NCBI GenBank assembly: GCA_009996675.1
Contig: JAACZQ010000050.1
Coordinates: forward strand, 1 to 35,576
Source of the DNA: Chitinophagaceae bacterium
GTDB taxonomy: Bacteria > Bacteroidota > Bacteroidia > Chitinophagales > Chitinophagaceae
Direction of reading: 5' to 3'
Length of the DNA stretch: 35,576 nt
Shown: positions 24,665-33,625 of the stretch, piece after piece
Layout of the letters: every line of letters begins with the position of its first letter
Position numbering within the stretch: position 1 is the stretch's first letter
The notes under the pieces: generated by a model
Told to the model about the DNA's origin: nothing
What the model saw: only the letters and a program-made list of their open reading frames with translations
Databases searched by the model: none
Translations under genes and position numbers: made by a program

Positions 24665-26245
24665 CTATTGCCGTTTTAAATTATACCGTAAACCGATAGA
24701 CAGACCTCCCAGGCTGAATTTCTGGCTGAAGGAAGCATTGCTATTGGTCATATTGGAAAGGTTATACCGGAAATAAGGCTCAAAAAACAGCTGCGTGTTT
24801 TCACCCAACTGTTTCATAATACTGAATCCTGCATACAAGCCCAGCCCGATATTGCTTTTATACAGCATATTGGAACCCTTGCTGATGGGTACTGCTGTCA
24901 GGCTGGTATCCAGTATCACACCCTGGTACCAGGATGATAAATTGAAGATCACCCCCGCATTGATACCAAATTTGAGGTTATCACCTCCAAACTGGTAACC
25001 CAGGATCAGTGGTACATCAATACTGCGGTAACGGTTGCGGATGGAATTGTTTTTATAACCAAACTGCTGTGCGGTACTGGTATCAGTTACGGTAATGGTA
25101 TCACCGGGAGCGCGTACAATGGTTCTTACGGAGATCACGGTAATGGTACGGACTTCATTCTCGGTACGATAGGTGAATTTCTGGTTGATCTGTGAATACT
25201 GTAAACCGGTTTTGATCAGGAAATTATCGGTGATGGGTTTTACAAGTCTCACACCAGCTGTAAATCCGGGTTGCATGTGTTCGCTGCTGTCTTTTTTGGC
25301 CAGGTATTGGGCAGAAGCATTGATATTCCGGAAAGATTTGAATGCGGCATCGGGTGATACATACACTTCCGCAAACCAATCGGTATTACGGTTTTTATCG
25401 GTTGGACAAATGATCACACTTTTGAATGATTTGGAATGGGCTGCTGCATTCTCTTTCAGACTTTTCAGACTGTTCATAACCTGATCGCCGGGCTGGTATG
25501 CCTGCACCAAACTACCAGGTGCGAGATAGGGGTTTACTGTCCATACAGCAGCTTCTGCAGCTTCTGTTGTTGCAGGTTCTTCGTCTTTGGAGGTAGCGGA
25601 CAGTGATAAGGCATTGTTACGCGTATTGGGTACTGTTTGTGCACTGCGGGAGCCGCTTTTTAAGCTTGTGTTCATTAAGGCCGCATTGTCGAAGCGGCTG
25701 CGTTTGCTATTAACGGTGGTGTTGTTCAAATCACTACCTGCATTGGTTTGAAGATGACTGGTATTATTATCGGTACTGGTTGTGTGCGGGTTGCTCACAG
25801 GCTGGGCTTCACCAGCAGATTTGACGGGTGCAGTGGTAGCTAAGGTTACAGCTGCCGACGGATTAAGGGTATTACTGCTTTGCTGATCCTGATTGGTTGT
25901 CTTGCTATTGGATTGTTGCGGTAAAGCTGCAGCTGCAGCAGGTTCATTCGCTGGCTTGTTGTTAAGTGTTGCTCCAGTGGCTGCTGTCTGTGCCTCAGCG
26001 CCTGTGCCGGATGTATTGCTGGCCGTACCATCGGCACGCAACAACAGATAACCGGTAATACTGGCTGCAATCAGTAAACCCAGTAAAACGGGGAGACCAT
26101 AACGGTTTTTAGGGGGCAGTACAATAACCTTGCGGTCATCGTCATCCCGGGCAGGGTTCACTTTGTCCCAGAGTCCCGCCGGCACAGGGGCGGAATGGTC
26201 CTGGAGTTTAGCCCTGACGAACTGATCAAATTGGTTATCTGTCAT
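24665..26245 (-). CDS. Membrane-anchored protein with anti-sigma-like N-terminus and outer-membrane beta-barrel C-terminus
   Basis: About 526 residues from the ATG at 26245, one base after the sigma-factor stop; an ATG at 26257 is the alternative. The N-terminal 50 residues (QFDQFVRAKLQDH..., LWDKVNP) look like a short cytoplasmic anti-sigma segment. One membrane helix follows (about 51-69), then a Ser/Thr/Asn/Gln/Ala-rich linker of about 190 residues, and finally a domain of about 240 residues with alternating strands and aromatic ends (ending GLSIGLRYNL), typical of the PorT/OMP_b-brl outer-membrane barrel. If both ends work as they look, the chain would span the whole envelope and join an outer-membrane sensor to a cytoplasmic sigma factor. 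No signal peptide cleavage site is seen. Confidence 0.75.
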   Translation of the reverse strand: MTDNQFDQFVRAKLQDHSAPVPAGLWDKVNPARDDDDRKVIVLPPKNRYGLPVLLGLLIAASITGYLLLRADGTASNTSGTGAEAQTAATGATLNNKPANEPAAAAALPQQSNSKTTNQDQQSSNTLNPSAAVTLATTAPVKSAGEAQPVSNPHTTSTDNNTSHLQTNAGSDLNNTTVNSKRSRFDNAALMNTSLKSGSRSAQTVPNTRNNALSLSATSKDEEPATTEAAEAAVWTVNPYLAPGSLVQAYQPGDQVMNSLKSLKENAAAHSKSFKSVIICPTDKNRNTDWFAEVYVSPDAAFKSFRNINASAQYLAKKDSSEHMQPGFTAGVRLVKPITDNFLIKTGLQYSQINQKFTYRTENEVRTITVISVRTIVRAPGDTITVTDTSTAQQFGYKNNSIRNRYRSIDVPLILGYQFGGDNLKFGINAGVIFNLSSWYQGVILDTSLTAVPISKGSNMLYKSNIGLGLYAGFSIMKQLGENTQLFFEPYFRYNLSNMTNSNASFSQKFSLGGLSIGLRYNLKRQ

Positions 26246-26246
26246 G

Positions 26247-26783
26247 TTATACAGCAATTTTTTGCAATTGTAAGATTTGTTGTTGCAGCATCTTCCGCGC
26301 TTTTACCAATTGGCTGCGGCTGGTGCCGGGTTGTATATTCAGCATTTCTGCAATTTCTTCATGGCTATAGCCTTCTATCACATTCAGGTTGAATACCAGC
26401 CGGTATCCATCGGGCAGCTGGTTAATCAGTTTCATCAGATCTTCTTCTCCCAAATGGGTATAGGCATGGGGACCAACCTGTGGTGCGTGCTGGCTATGGT
26501 CGTCGATATCCTGGAAACGCAGTTTTTTACGTTCCAGGTGACGAATACAGGTATTGACCACAATACGCCGGATCCAGCCCTCAAAGGAGCCTTCAAACTT
26601 AAACTGGCCTATGTACTGGAATACTTTGATAAAGGCATCCTGGATCATATCCTCTGCCTCCATGGCATCGGTGGCGTAGCGCAGGCAAACGCCCATCATT
26701 TTACCGGCATACTGCTCAAAAAGCATACGCTGGCAACTGTTATCCTGCCTGATACAGCCTTTAATAAGATCGTACTCTGTCAA
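26247..26783 (-). CDS. ECF-type RNA polymerase sigma factor
   Basis: This 178-residue protein has sigma region 2 (about 22-90, with YATDAMEAEDMIQDAFIKVFQYI and FEGWIRRIVVNTCIRHLE) and region 4 (about 118-170, with LPDGYRLVFNLNVIEGYSHEEIAEML and an HTH ending in SQLVKARKML). There is no region 1.1 or 3, as is usual for ECF factors. One base separates it from the membrane/barrel protein gene, which probably encodes its regulator. Its own promoter is not clear. It probably directs a small envelope regulon. Confidence 0.93.
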   Translation of the reverse strand: MTEYDLIKGCIRQDNSCQRMLFEQYAGKMMGVCLRYATDAMEAEDMIQDAFIKVFQYIGQFKFEGSFEGWIRRIVVNTCIRHLERKKLRFQDIDDHSQHAPQVGPHAYTHLGEEDLMKLINQLPDGYRLVFNLNVIEGYSHEEIAEMLNIQPGTSRSQLVKARKMLQQQILQLQKIAV

Positions 26784-26941
26784 TGCGGGGTAGTTTTAAA
26801 GTAGACGTCACCTCATAGATACGGCTTTGGGTGCGAATGTTGCCTCTTTGGGCAGAAAATTACACAAATCCCTGCTCCCCGGCGAATGCGGGTATATAAG
26901 GGTAGGTTAAACTACTTAATATCCTTGCAAATGGTTGATTA

Positions 26942-28051
26942 TCAGGCTACCAGAAATTGATCATGGATATAGTCAACCACATCCGTCAGGTTCTGGGACT
27001 GATCAAAAACTGCCAGTTGCCGGTCGGCGCCCGTACCATGTTCGAAGATTTTAGTGATGTAGTTGAGGGCGGGGCGGCTACCCAGTTCATCCACTACATC
27101 ATCCACAAAATCCAGGAGTTCATAAATAAGGGCCCGGGTATTGACTTCGGTTTCTTTACCAAAATCAATCAGGGTGCCATCAATACCATACCGGCTCGCC
27201 CGCCATTTGTTTTCATTGATTACCGAACGCTGGTACATCATGAAGTTGAGGTTCTGGTGCCGGAGTTTGTAGATTTTGGCACAGATGGCCTGGAACAAAG
27301 CGGCAATGGTAATGGTTTCGTTGATGGTCATGGGCACATCACAAATGCGAAACTCAATGGTATTGAAGAAGGGGTGTACGCGCAGATCCCACCAGATTTT
27401 CTTCGCATTGTCGATGCAATTGGTTTTGATGAGCAGGTTGACATAACTCTCATAGGATTCGATGCTCTCAAAAAAATCGGGGATACCGGTTCTCGGGAAC
27501 TTATCGAATACTTTGGTGCGAAAGGATTTATAGCCTGTTTTACGTCCTTCCCAGAAAGGAGAATTGGTACTGAGTGCATATACGTGTGGCAGGAAATAAC
27601 GGGCCGTATTGGCAATATGAATGGCCATTCTGCGGTCTTCCATACCTACATGCACATGCAGGCCGAAGATGAGGTTACTGCGTGCTGCTTCCTGCAATTC
27701 ATTTACAATTTGATTGTAACGCACATGATCGGTGATCAACTGGTTTTCCCAGTGGCTGAAAGGATGTGTACCGGAAGCGCCCACCCATAGTCCCAGTTCG
27801 CCTGCTACGGCAGAAATGGTACCCCGCAGGGAGGCCACGTCTTTAAAGGCTTCTTCAATATCCTTACAGATATCGGTTCCTACCTCCACTACAGCCTGGT
27901 GCATTTCGGCTTTGACCTTGTCTTTCAGAATTTTTTGTCCCTCCAGTACAATCTTTTGCTCATGGCTCTTCAGTTCCCGGGTCTGGGGACATAATACCAT
28001 GTATTCTTCTTCCACACCCAGGGTAAAATGACTATAATTCAGGTTTCCCAT
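26942..28051 (-). CDS. GCS2/YbdK-type carboxylate-amine ligase
   Basis: This 369-residue protein is a glutamate-cysteine ligase 2 family member. LGVEEEYMV near the N-terminus holds the conserved Glu metal ligands, GLHVHVGM the His motif, and IEFRICDVP the Arg/Asp motif near the C-terminal third. Such enzymes use ATP to join a carboxylate to an amine, with YbdK showing only weak glutamate-cysteine ligase activity. Its start overlaps by one base the stop of an ATP-grasp gene, so the two ligases are coupled. That pairing argues for making a short peptide or modified amino acid rather than ordinary glutathione. The true substrates are unknown. Confidence 0.85.
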   Translation of the reverse strand: MGNLNYSHFTLGVEEEYMVLCPQTRELKSHEQKIVLEGQKILKDKVKAEMHQAVVEVGTDICKDIEEAFKDVASLRGTISAVAGELGLWVGASGTHPFSHWENQLITDHVRYNQIVNELQEAARSNLIFGLHVHVGMEDRRMAIHIANTARYFLPHVYALSTNSPFWEGRKTGYKSFRTKVFDKFPRTGIPDFFESIESYESYVNLLIKTNCIDNAKKIWWDLRVHPFFNTIEFRICDVPMTINETITIAALFQAICAKIYKLRHQNLNFMMYQRSVINENKWRASRYGIDGTLIDFGKETEVNTRALIYELLDFVDDVVDELGSRPALNYITKIFEHGTGADRQLAVFDQSQNLTDVVDYIHDQFLVA

Positions 28052-29004
28052 CAGATCAGTTTTTGTTTGGCGCTGCTGCGTTTGATATATTCTCCCCAGG
28101 TGAGGTTATCACCTCCCGGCAGGGCAGACTGTGCTTTTTCAATAGCGTAATTGGCGGCCGTTTCTACCACCCAATCGAAGTTTTCCTGTCCCACGCTTTT
28201 CAGATCGGCATCGGGTGCGGGGTTGCAGAAATCAATGGCATAGGGGATGCCGTCGCGCAGGGCCAGCTCAACGGTATTGAAATCGTAACCGAGATAACGG
28301 TTGATGCGCAATACGATCTCCTCCATTTCTTTTAAGCGTGCTGCAGAGGGCTTGAAATCGGCCACATAGCGCAGGTGATGCGGGTTACGGGGCTCGTATG
28401 GCATGATGCGCACATATTTACCCCCGATGCAGTAGCAACGATAATATTCTTCAAAAACAATTTCTTCCTGCAGTAGCATTACCAGTTCCCCGGTTTCACT
28501 ATGCTTCTCGAAGAAATCATCCATACTAGTTAATTTATAAACATTCTTCCAGCCACCACCTGCAAAGGGCTTCATATAGGCAGGAAACCCTACATAGCTG
28601 AAAATGCCTTCCCAGTCCAGCGGATACGCCAGGTTACTGAATGACTGATCCGATGTATCGGCCGGGAGATCACGCGAGGGCAGAATCACGGTTTTGGGTA
28701 CGGGTACATTGATTTTCGTGGCCAGGCAATTATTGAAAAACTTCTCATCGGCACTCCACCAGAAAGGATTATTGATGACGGCTGTACCACAGAGTGCGGC
28801 ATTTTTGAGGAAGGCACGGTAAAAAGGTACGTCCTGACTGATGCGGTCTACGATCACCGCATAGTCGGTAGCTTCGCCCTGCATTACTTTGTCGATCCGA
28901 ACGGGCTCAGCCACAATACCCGGTACGTTTTTACTATTGATGCGTTCCACAAATGCCATGGGAAAACTTCTTTCCTGGCCGAATAAAATGCCGATTTTTT
29001 TCAT
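28051..29004 (-). CDS. ATP-grasp carboxylate-amine ligase
   Basis: This 317-residue protein has the RimK/glutathione-synthetase-like ATP-grasp layout. There is an N-terminal pre-grasp domain with KKIGILFGQE, an ATP-binding lid FPAYMKPFAGGGWKNVY, VMLLQEEI in the adenine pocket, and a Mg2+ site in NTVELALRDG and IDFCNPAPDADL. It should form an acyl-phosphate and join it to an amine. The stop overlaps the start of the GCS2-type ligase (TGATG). A divergent cytoplasmic hydrolase starts 149 bases away. Substrate unknown. Confidence 0.85.
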   Translation of the reverse strand: MKKIGILFGQERSFPMAFVERINSKNVPGIVAEPVRIDKVMQGEATDYAVIVDRISQDVPFYRAFLKNAALCGTAVINNPFWWSADEKFFNNCLATKINVPVPKTVILPSRDLPADTSDQSFSNLAYPLDWEGIFSYVGFPAYMKPFAGGGWKNVYKLTSMDDFFEKHSETGELVMLLQEEIVFEEYYRCYCIGGKYVRIMPYEPRNPHHLRYVADFKPSAARLKEMEEIVLRINRYLGYDFNTVELALRDGIPYAIDFCNPAPDADLKSVGQENFDWVVETAANYAIEKAQSALPGGDNLTWGEYIKRSSAKQKLI

Positions 29005-29140
29005 ACTTAAGGTATTGGGTGATACGATCGGGTTAACTGCTTTGAAGTTAAATACAATTTTTCATACTTGGAAAACCAGTTGAAGGGTACTCGGCGGGTA
29101 TTTGTGAAAAGCTTTCCCCGGCTATTTAGGCGCATTCTCC

Positions 29141-29148
29141 TATTTTTG
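29141..29148 (+). promoter_or_regulatory. -7 box of the esterase-like gene
   Basis: TATTTTTG fits TAnnTTTG and ends five bases before the ATG at 29154, so the transcript would have almost no leader. No -33 TTG is seen. Confidence 0.5.
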
Positions 29149-29153
29149 AAATC

Positions 29154-29987
29154 ATGGCCCTTGACAAAAATGAACCTGTTACAGCACTGGTAACCGTGCA
29201 AACCCATACCCTCTATTCTGAGTACCTGGAACGGGAACTAGTGTTGGATATTTACCAGCCCGATACCTCAATCCTGAACGGGGAAGCCCTGAGTCTTTTG
29301 TTGATCAATGACGGACAGGATCTGCTGAAAATGCCCTTCGACGGGATGCTTAACGATCTGCTGGCTGATGGTAAAATACAGCCCCTGATCTGTGTGGGTA
29401 TTCACTGCGGCCCCGACCGGAAAATGGAATATGGTACTGCTTATGCGACCGATTTCAAAGGACGGGGGGCCAAAGCAGGCATGTATACCAAAGCCCTCTT
29501 CGAGGAGATCATGCCCTTTATCCGTAAAACAGTAGGGATTGCTTCCTTCCGCGATAAATCCTTTGCCGGCTTTTCGCTGGGAGCGCTCAGTGCCCTGGAT
29601 ATTGTGTGGAACCATGCCAGCGAATTCAGCCGGGTGGGTGTTTTCAGTGGCTCGCTCTGGTGGCGTCGTAAAGCCTACGAAGATGGATACGATGAAGAGC
29701 AGGATCGCCTCATGCACCTGCAGGTTCGTAAGGGGCAGTTTCATCCCTGGTTACGTTTTTTCCTGCAATGCGGTCAGCTCGATGAAACAGCCGACCGTAA
29801 TAATAATGGGGTGATCGATAGCATCGACGATGCCCTGGACCTGATTGTGGCTTTGAAAGCCAAAGGATTTACCGACGAACACATCCATTACCTCGAACTG
29901 CCGGAAGGGAAACATGATATTACCACCTGGGCAAGTGCATTTCCCAAATTCCTGCAATGGGGATGGGGGATCAGGTTAGAAGTTTGA
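29154..29987 (+). CDS. Esterase-like alpha/beta hydrolase with an EF-hand-like loop
   Basis: This 277-residue protein belongs to the putative-esterase (esterase D/Fes-like) group of alpha/beta hydrolases. The nucleophile is Ser141 in GFSLGALSA; NDGQD is upstream and EGKHDITTW holds the probable catalytic His. There is no signal peptide, so it is cytoplasmic. An insert (214-225) reads DRNNNGVIDSID, a good match to a calcium-binding EF-hand or dockerin loop. It is divergent from the ATP-grasp/GCS2 pair and could hydrolyse or trim their product. Its last codons lie in a 14-bp tandem repeat array that also supplies the stop codon. Confidence 0.85.
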   Translation: MALDKNEPVTALVTVQTHTLYSEYLERELVLDIYQPDTSILNGEALSLLLINDGQDLLKMPFDGMLNDLLADGKIQPLICVGIHCGPDRKMEYGTAYATDFKGRGAKAGMYTKALFEEIMPFIRKTVGIASFRDKSFAGFSLGALSALDIVWNHASEFSRVGVFSGSLWWRRKAYEDGYDEEQDRLMHLQVRKGQFHPWLRFFLQCGQLDETADRNNNGVIDSIDDALDLIVALKAKGFTDEHIHYLELPEGKHDITTWASAFPKFLQWGWGIRLEV

Positions 29988-30038
29988 GGTTGGAAGTTTG
30001 AGGTTAGAAGTTTGAGGTTGGAAGTTTGAGGTTGGAAA
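29974..30038. repeat. 14-bp tandem repeat array across the esterase stop
   Basis: Four full units and part of a fifth, alternating AGGTTAGAAGTTTG and AGGTTGGAAGTTTG, starting 29974, 29988, 30002, 30016 and 30030. The first unit encodes the last residues (RLEV) and supplies the TGA of the esterase. The complement of the same words is found after accA (11388-11410). Confidence 0.85.
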
Positions 30039-30059
30039 GCCTTGTAAATGTGATCAATA

Positions 30060-30093
30060 ACTCACTAATCACTGCTGACTACTCACTATTCAC
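30060..30093. repeat. Dispersed AGTGAGTAGT-type repeat, inverse of the copy after accA
   Basis: Bases 30075-30093 are the exact reverse complement of 11342-11360 (19 bases). Neighbouring bases on one side continue with similar ACTCACTAATC words. Confidence 0.7.
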
Positions 30094-30164
30094 CCACCAA
30101 CCGCGTGTAGCCGTAGCTTTATCGGTGGCACAAGCTTCAGCGAAGATTGACTACTCCTATAAAG

Positions 30165-30196
30165 AAAAGGCCCGGAACAAGTCCGGGCCTTTTTTA
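30165..30196. terminator. Bidirectional terminator between the esterase and the TonB-dependent receptor
   Basis: A 12-bp perfect stem (30165-30176 with 30182-30193, loop ACAAG) has a T-run on the plus strand and TTTTC on the minus strand. It ends 20 bases past the receptor stop codon. Confidence 0.9.
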
Positions 30197-30216
30197 TGTT
30201 GTTTTCGAAACTTCGA

Positions 30217-33200
30217 TTAGAAGTTGAAACGGATACCGATCTGACTGATCCAGCGGGCAGCGTAAGCAGCATTGGTAGAAGTGCTCACGTTCCATGGAGT
30301 AGTGATGGTTGGGTTGAAGCGATACTGGGGTGTAAAGTTGGTTGTAGCATTTACATAACCAGCAAACTGCATCAACTGGAAGTTGTCGTTAGACTGGAAG
30401 TACTGACGACCCCACTGTCTGTTCAGCATATTACCAAAGTTGAATACATCGTAAGTCAACTGGAACTGGTAACGTTTGCTGCCCACTTTGATATTGAAGT
30501 CCTGAGCAATTTTCAGGTCAACAATGTTGGTGAAGGGCAGACGGCTACCGTTTCTTTCAGCGTACTGACCGCGACGGTTCTTCAGGTAAGGATCGTTAGC
30601 GATATAGGCATCCAGGGCATCTTTCTGCTGCTGAGCAGTGTAAGTAGTAGTACCTACAGTATTGCTCAGGAAAGTCATGCCGGCAATATCAGCACTGGTG
30701 GGTACATAGATCAGATCGTTTGTACCATTGGTACCATCATCACGAACCATAGAGTTCTGTCCATATACATAGCTCAGGGGAGAACCAGACTGACCGGTAT
30801 AGGCCAGGGTAATGGTGGTAGCCAGAGCGCCTTTGGCATAGGTGAACTTCTTGCTCATGTAAGCAAATATTCTGTGTCCGGGGCTGAAGTCGGAGTTAGA
30901 ACGGGTAATGAAGTTACGGCCGTTAACAGTCTCCATAAATCTCCACTGGCTCAGGTTCACAGAGCTGGTACCATCGTTTACCGCAACAGCGTTACCGAAA
31001 GAGTAGCTCACATCAAAAGCAAAACCAGTGTTGGTGCGCTTCTGTGCAGAAATGGTAAAGCTATAAGAGTAACCGGTAGGACCATCATTATTACTCAGCA
31101 GTATAGCATTGTCATAAGGATTGGTTCCATCAGGATTGATGGGGATTTTACCATTGTTGGTGGTAGAATACACGTTACGTGCATCAGGTCCGATTGATTT
31201 ACCAATCGGGGGCAGCAGGTTGATGTTGGTGTAATAGATCTCGTTCATGTTCTTGCTGAACACACCTTCCAGGGTACCAGACCAACCATTGCCAAACTTC
31301 TTGTCAATAGCCAGAGAAGTACGGAACAATTTGGGGGTACTGAATTTAGCAGCAGTCAGGTTCAAAGGACCTTTGGTCAGACCAGCATTAACCTCAGCAG
31401 GTGTCCACTGGTTGTTGGGGTCTTTTCTGAAGCGGATAGTGTTCAATTGGGTAGCGTTGGCAGTATAACCACCTACGAACAGACCGTTGTTGTTGTACAT
31501 GCCGCCGGGCCATACCAGGGGAATACGTCCGGTGAATACACCCAGACCACCACGGATAACCAGGTTCTCTTCGGGGATTTTATAGGTAAATCCGAAACGG
31601 GGAGAGATAGAAAGGGGAATCTTGGGTGTTAAACCAGACTGAGCACCTTTCAGGTCATAGTACTGGGCAAACTTGGGCAGTGCTACCACGTTGGTATAAT
31701 AATCACCCCATGGTGGTGTGAGCAATTTCCAGTAGTCGGCACGTACGCCATAGTTCAGGGTCAGGTTATCGTTGGGTCTGATTTCATCATTCACAAACAG
31801 AGAACCTTTAGCGATCTTGAACTTGGCGGCAGCGTTTGTATTGTCGCCTTTACCCTGATCAATCAGTGAGAAACCATAGCTGTAAGCCTGGGGTCTTGCA
31901 TTGGTCAGGAAGTCGTTCAGGTTGGAATAAGTGTAGTTGCCAAAAGTATTCTGGATGAAGGCATTGAACACATCGTTGTATTCATAATCAACACCTACTT
32001 TCAGGGCATGTTTGCCTACTGTGAATTTGAATTCGTCGTACAGTGACCAGTTCTTCTGGGTCAGCAGGTTAACAGTAGAGCTGTTATCCGGACCGAACAC
32101 AATGGCACCGGAACCATCGTTGATACGTACACGGGGGAAATCCTGGCCCATGGGGCGACGATCATCCAGTACATCCGTGAAAGTGATCAGCAATTTGTTG
32201 CTGGAAGCTTTACCTACCAGGCTCTTCAATTCAGCAGAAGTTGAATTGGTACGGGTAGGGAAGCTGTAACCATTGTTATAGAAGTTGATGGTAGTGCTGG
32301 AGCTGGTGCTCGTATTCAGCCTTTCACCTTTGGTATAACGGTTACTGATCGACAGTTTATGACGGGAACTGATATTCCAGTCGATACGGGCGGTGATACG
32401 ATCAGCAGATACTTCTTCGGTATTATCCAGGTAGCCACCGGGCTCATAGCCATAAGTGGTTCTCAGGGTATTGGCCAATGCATCCAGAGAAGCCTGGGTA
32501 TTGGTGTTACCACGGTACTGGGTCAGATCAAAGGGCTGCGGACGTACGTCGCGCTGAAGGTCTACGTTTACGAAGTAGAACAGTTTGCTCTTGGTAATGG
32601 CACCACCTACGCGGAAACCGTAAGTTTTCTTAGAGAAAGTGTTCAACTTGGTAGCAGCAGATTTCAGACCAGTTGGCGTTTTACCAGCCAGGTCCTGGTT
32701 CTGCAGGAAATAATAAACAGATCCTTCGGTTTTGTTGGTACCGGAACGGGTAATGGCGTTGATACCACCACCGGTAAAGTTACCCATTGATACATCGTAG
32801 GGTGACAGTACCACCTGAAACTGATCGATCGCATCGATAGACAGGGGAGCGATGGCAGCCTGACCACCGTTGGTACCGGAAGCAGACAAACCAAACACGT
32901 CGTTATTGATAGCACCATCCACATAGAAAGCGTTGTAACGGTTGTTCTGGCCGGCAATAGATACTGCACCTTCTGAACCGTTGATCAGCTTTGCCTGGGG
33001 AACAGCACGCAGGTAATCATAAATGTTACGTCCTACAGTAGGCAGGTTGGCCATTTTATCACGACCAATCACTGTTTCAGTACCACCTTTACCAGATGAT
33101 TCTGTAGTCTTACGCAAGGATGATACGGTTACGTTACCGAGGTTGGTTGCCTTGGGTGACAGGGCGAAGTCCAACTTTAAAACATCACCCAGGCTCAGGT

Positions 33201-33486
33201 AGATGTCAGTCTTCTTTTCGTTTGCATAGTTTACAAACGATACTTCTACAGAATACGGACCACCGGGGTTCATATTACTGATGTCAAAACGACCACCCGC
33301 ACGGCTCTGAACACGGTAAACCGTACCAGTAGGCTCATGGGTTGCGGTTACAGTTGCTCCAATCAGCACATCGCCGGTATTGGTTTTCACAGAACCACTC
33401 AGGCTACTGGTGGTATTCTGGGCCAATGCGAATGCCGGCATCAGAAGCACTGCAAATACAAATTGCAAGAGTCTTTTACTAAGCAT
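30217..33486 (-). CDS. TonB-dependent receptor (Oar-like) with carboxypeptidase-like regulatory domain
   Basis: This 1089-residue outer-membrane protein has a signal peptide (cleavage after FALAQ), a carboxypeptidase-regulatory-like beta-sandwich (about 28-112, with GSVKTNTGDVLIGATV), a plug domain (about 115-240, with NIYDYLRAVPQAKL and IAGQNNRYNAFYVDGA) and a large barrel with many aromatic-ended strands that finishes in IGIRFNF, a good outer-membrane assembly signal. The layout fits the Oar-like receptors common in Bacteroidota. No SusD-like partner gene is next to it, so its substrate is unknown; protein or peptide ligands are thought possible for this group. The stop is followed by a strong terminator. 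Confidence 0.93.
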   Translation of the reverse strand: MLSKRLLQFVFAVLLMPAFALAQNTTSSLSGSVKTNTGDVLIGATVTATHEPTGTVYRVQSRAGGRFDISNMNPGGPYSVEVSFVNYANEKKTDIYLSLGDVLKLDFALSPKATNLGNVTVSSLRKTTESSGKGGTETVIGRDKMANLPTVGRNIYDYLRAVPQAKLINGSEGAVSIAGQNNRYNAFYVDGAINNDVFGLSASGTNGGQAAIAPLSIDAIDQFQVVLSPYDVSMGNFTGGGINAITRSGTNKTEGSVYYFLQNQDLAGKTPTGLKSAATKLNTFSKKTYGFRVGGAITKSKLFYFVNVDLQRDVRPQPFDLTQYRGNTNTQASLDALANTLRTTYGYEPGGYLDNTEEVSADRITARIDWNISSRHKLSISNRYTKGERLNTSTSSSTTINFYNNGYSFPTRTNSTSAELKSLVGKASSNKLLITFTDVLDDRRPMGQDFPRVRINDGSGAIVFGPDNSSTVNLLTQKNWSLYDEFKFTVGKHALKVGVDYEYNDVFNAFIQNTFGNYTYSNLNDFLTNARPQAYSYGFSLIDQGKGDNTNAAAKFKIAKGSLFVNDEIRPNDNLTLNYGVRADYWKLLTPPWGDYYTNVVALPKFAQYYDLKGAQSGLTPKIPLSISPRFGFTYKIPEENLVIRGGLGVFTGRIPLVWPGGMYNNNGLFVGGYTANATQLNTIRFRKDPNNQWTPAEVNAGLTKGPLNLTAAKFSTPKLFRTSLAIDKKFGNGWSGTLEGVFSKNMNEIYYTNINLLPPIGKSIGPDARNVYSTTNNGKIPINPDGTNPYDNAILLSNNDGPTGYSYSFTISAQKRTNTGFAFDVSYSFGNAVAVNDGTSSVNLSQWRFMETVNGRNFITRSNSDFSPGHRIFAYMSKKFTYAKGALATTITLAYTGQSGSPLSYVYGQNSMVRDDGTNGTNDLIYVPTSADIAGMTFLSNTVGTTTYTAQQQKDALDAYIANDPYLKNRRGQYAERNGSRLPFTNIVDLKIAQDFNIKVGSKRYQFQLTYDVFNFGNMLNRQWGRQYFQSNDNFQLMQFAGYVNATTNFTPQYRFNPTITTPWNVSTSTNAAYAARWISQIGIRFNF

Positions 33487-33625
33487 AATGTTAATTTTTC
33501 AGCTGCAAAGAAAACGAATAATATCCTTACAATTTCAACAGAATGTTAACAAAATATTGCCTCTCAGACCATTTTTGACCTTTCAGGTACTTTATTGACT
33601 TTTTTAGGGGAAAACCTTTAAAAAA

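Noticed and set aside
26957..27790. Open frame of 277 codons opposite the GCS2-type ligase
   Set aside because: Shadow of a well-conserved gene in the opposite strand; product has no recognisable pattern.
30196..31197. Open frame of 333 codons opposite the TonB-dependent receptor
   Set aside because: Antisense to the barrel region; it starts within the terminator and reading-through region and has repetitive Val/Ile/Thr composition typical of a shadow frame.
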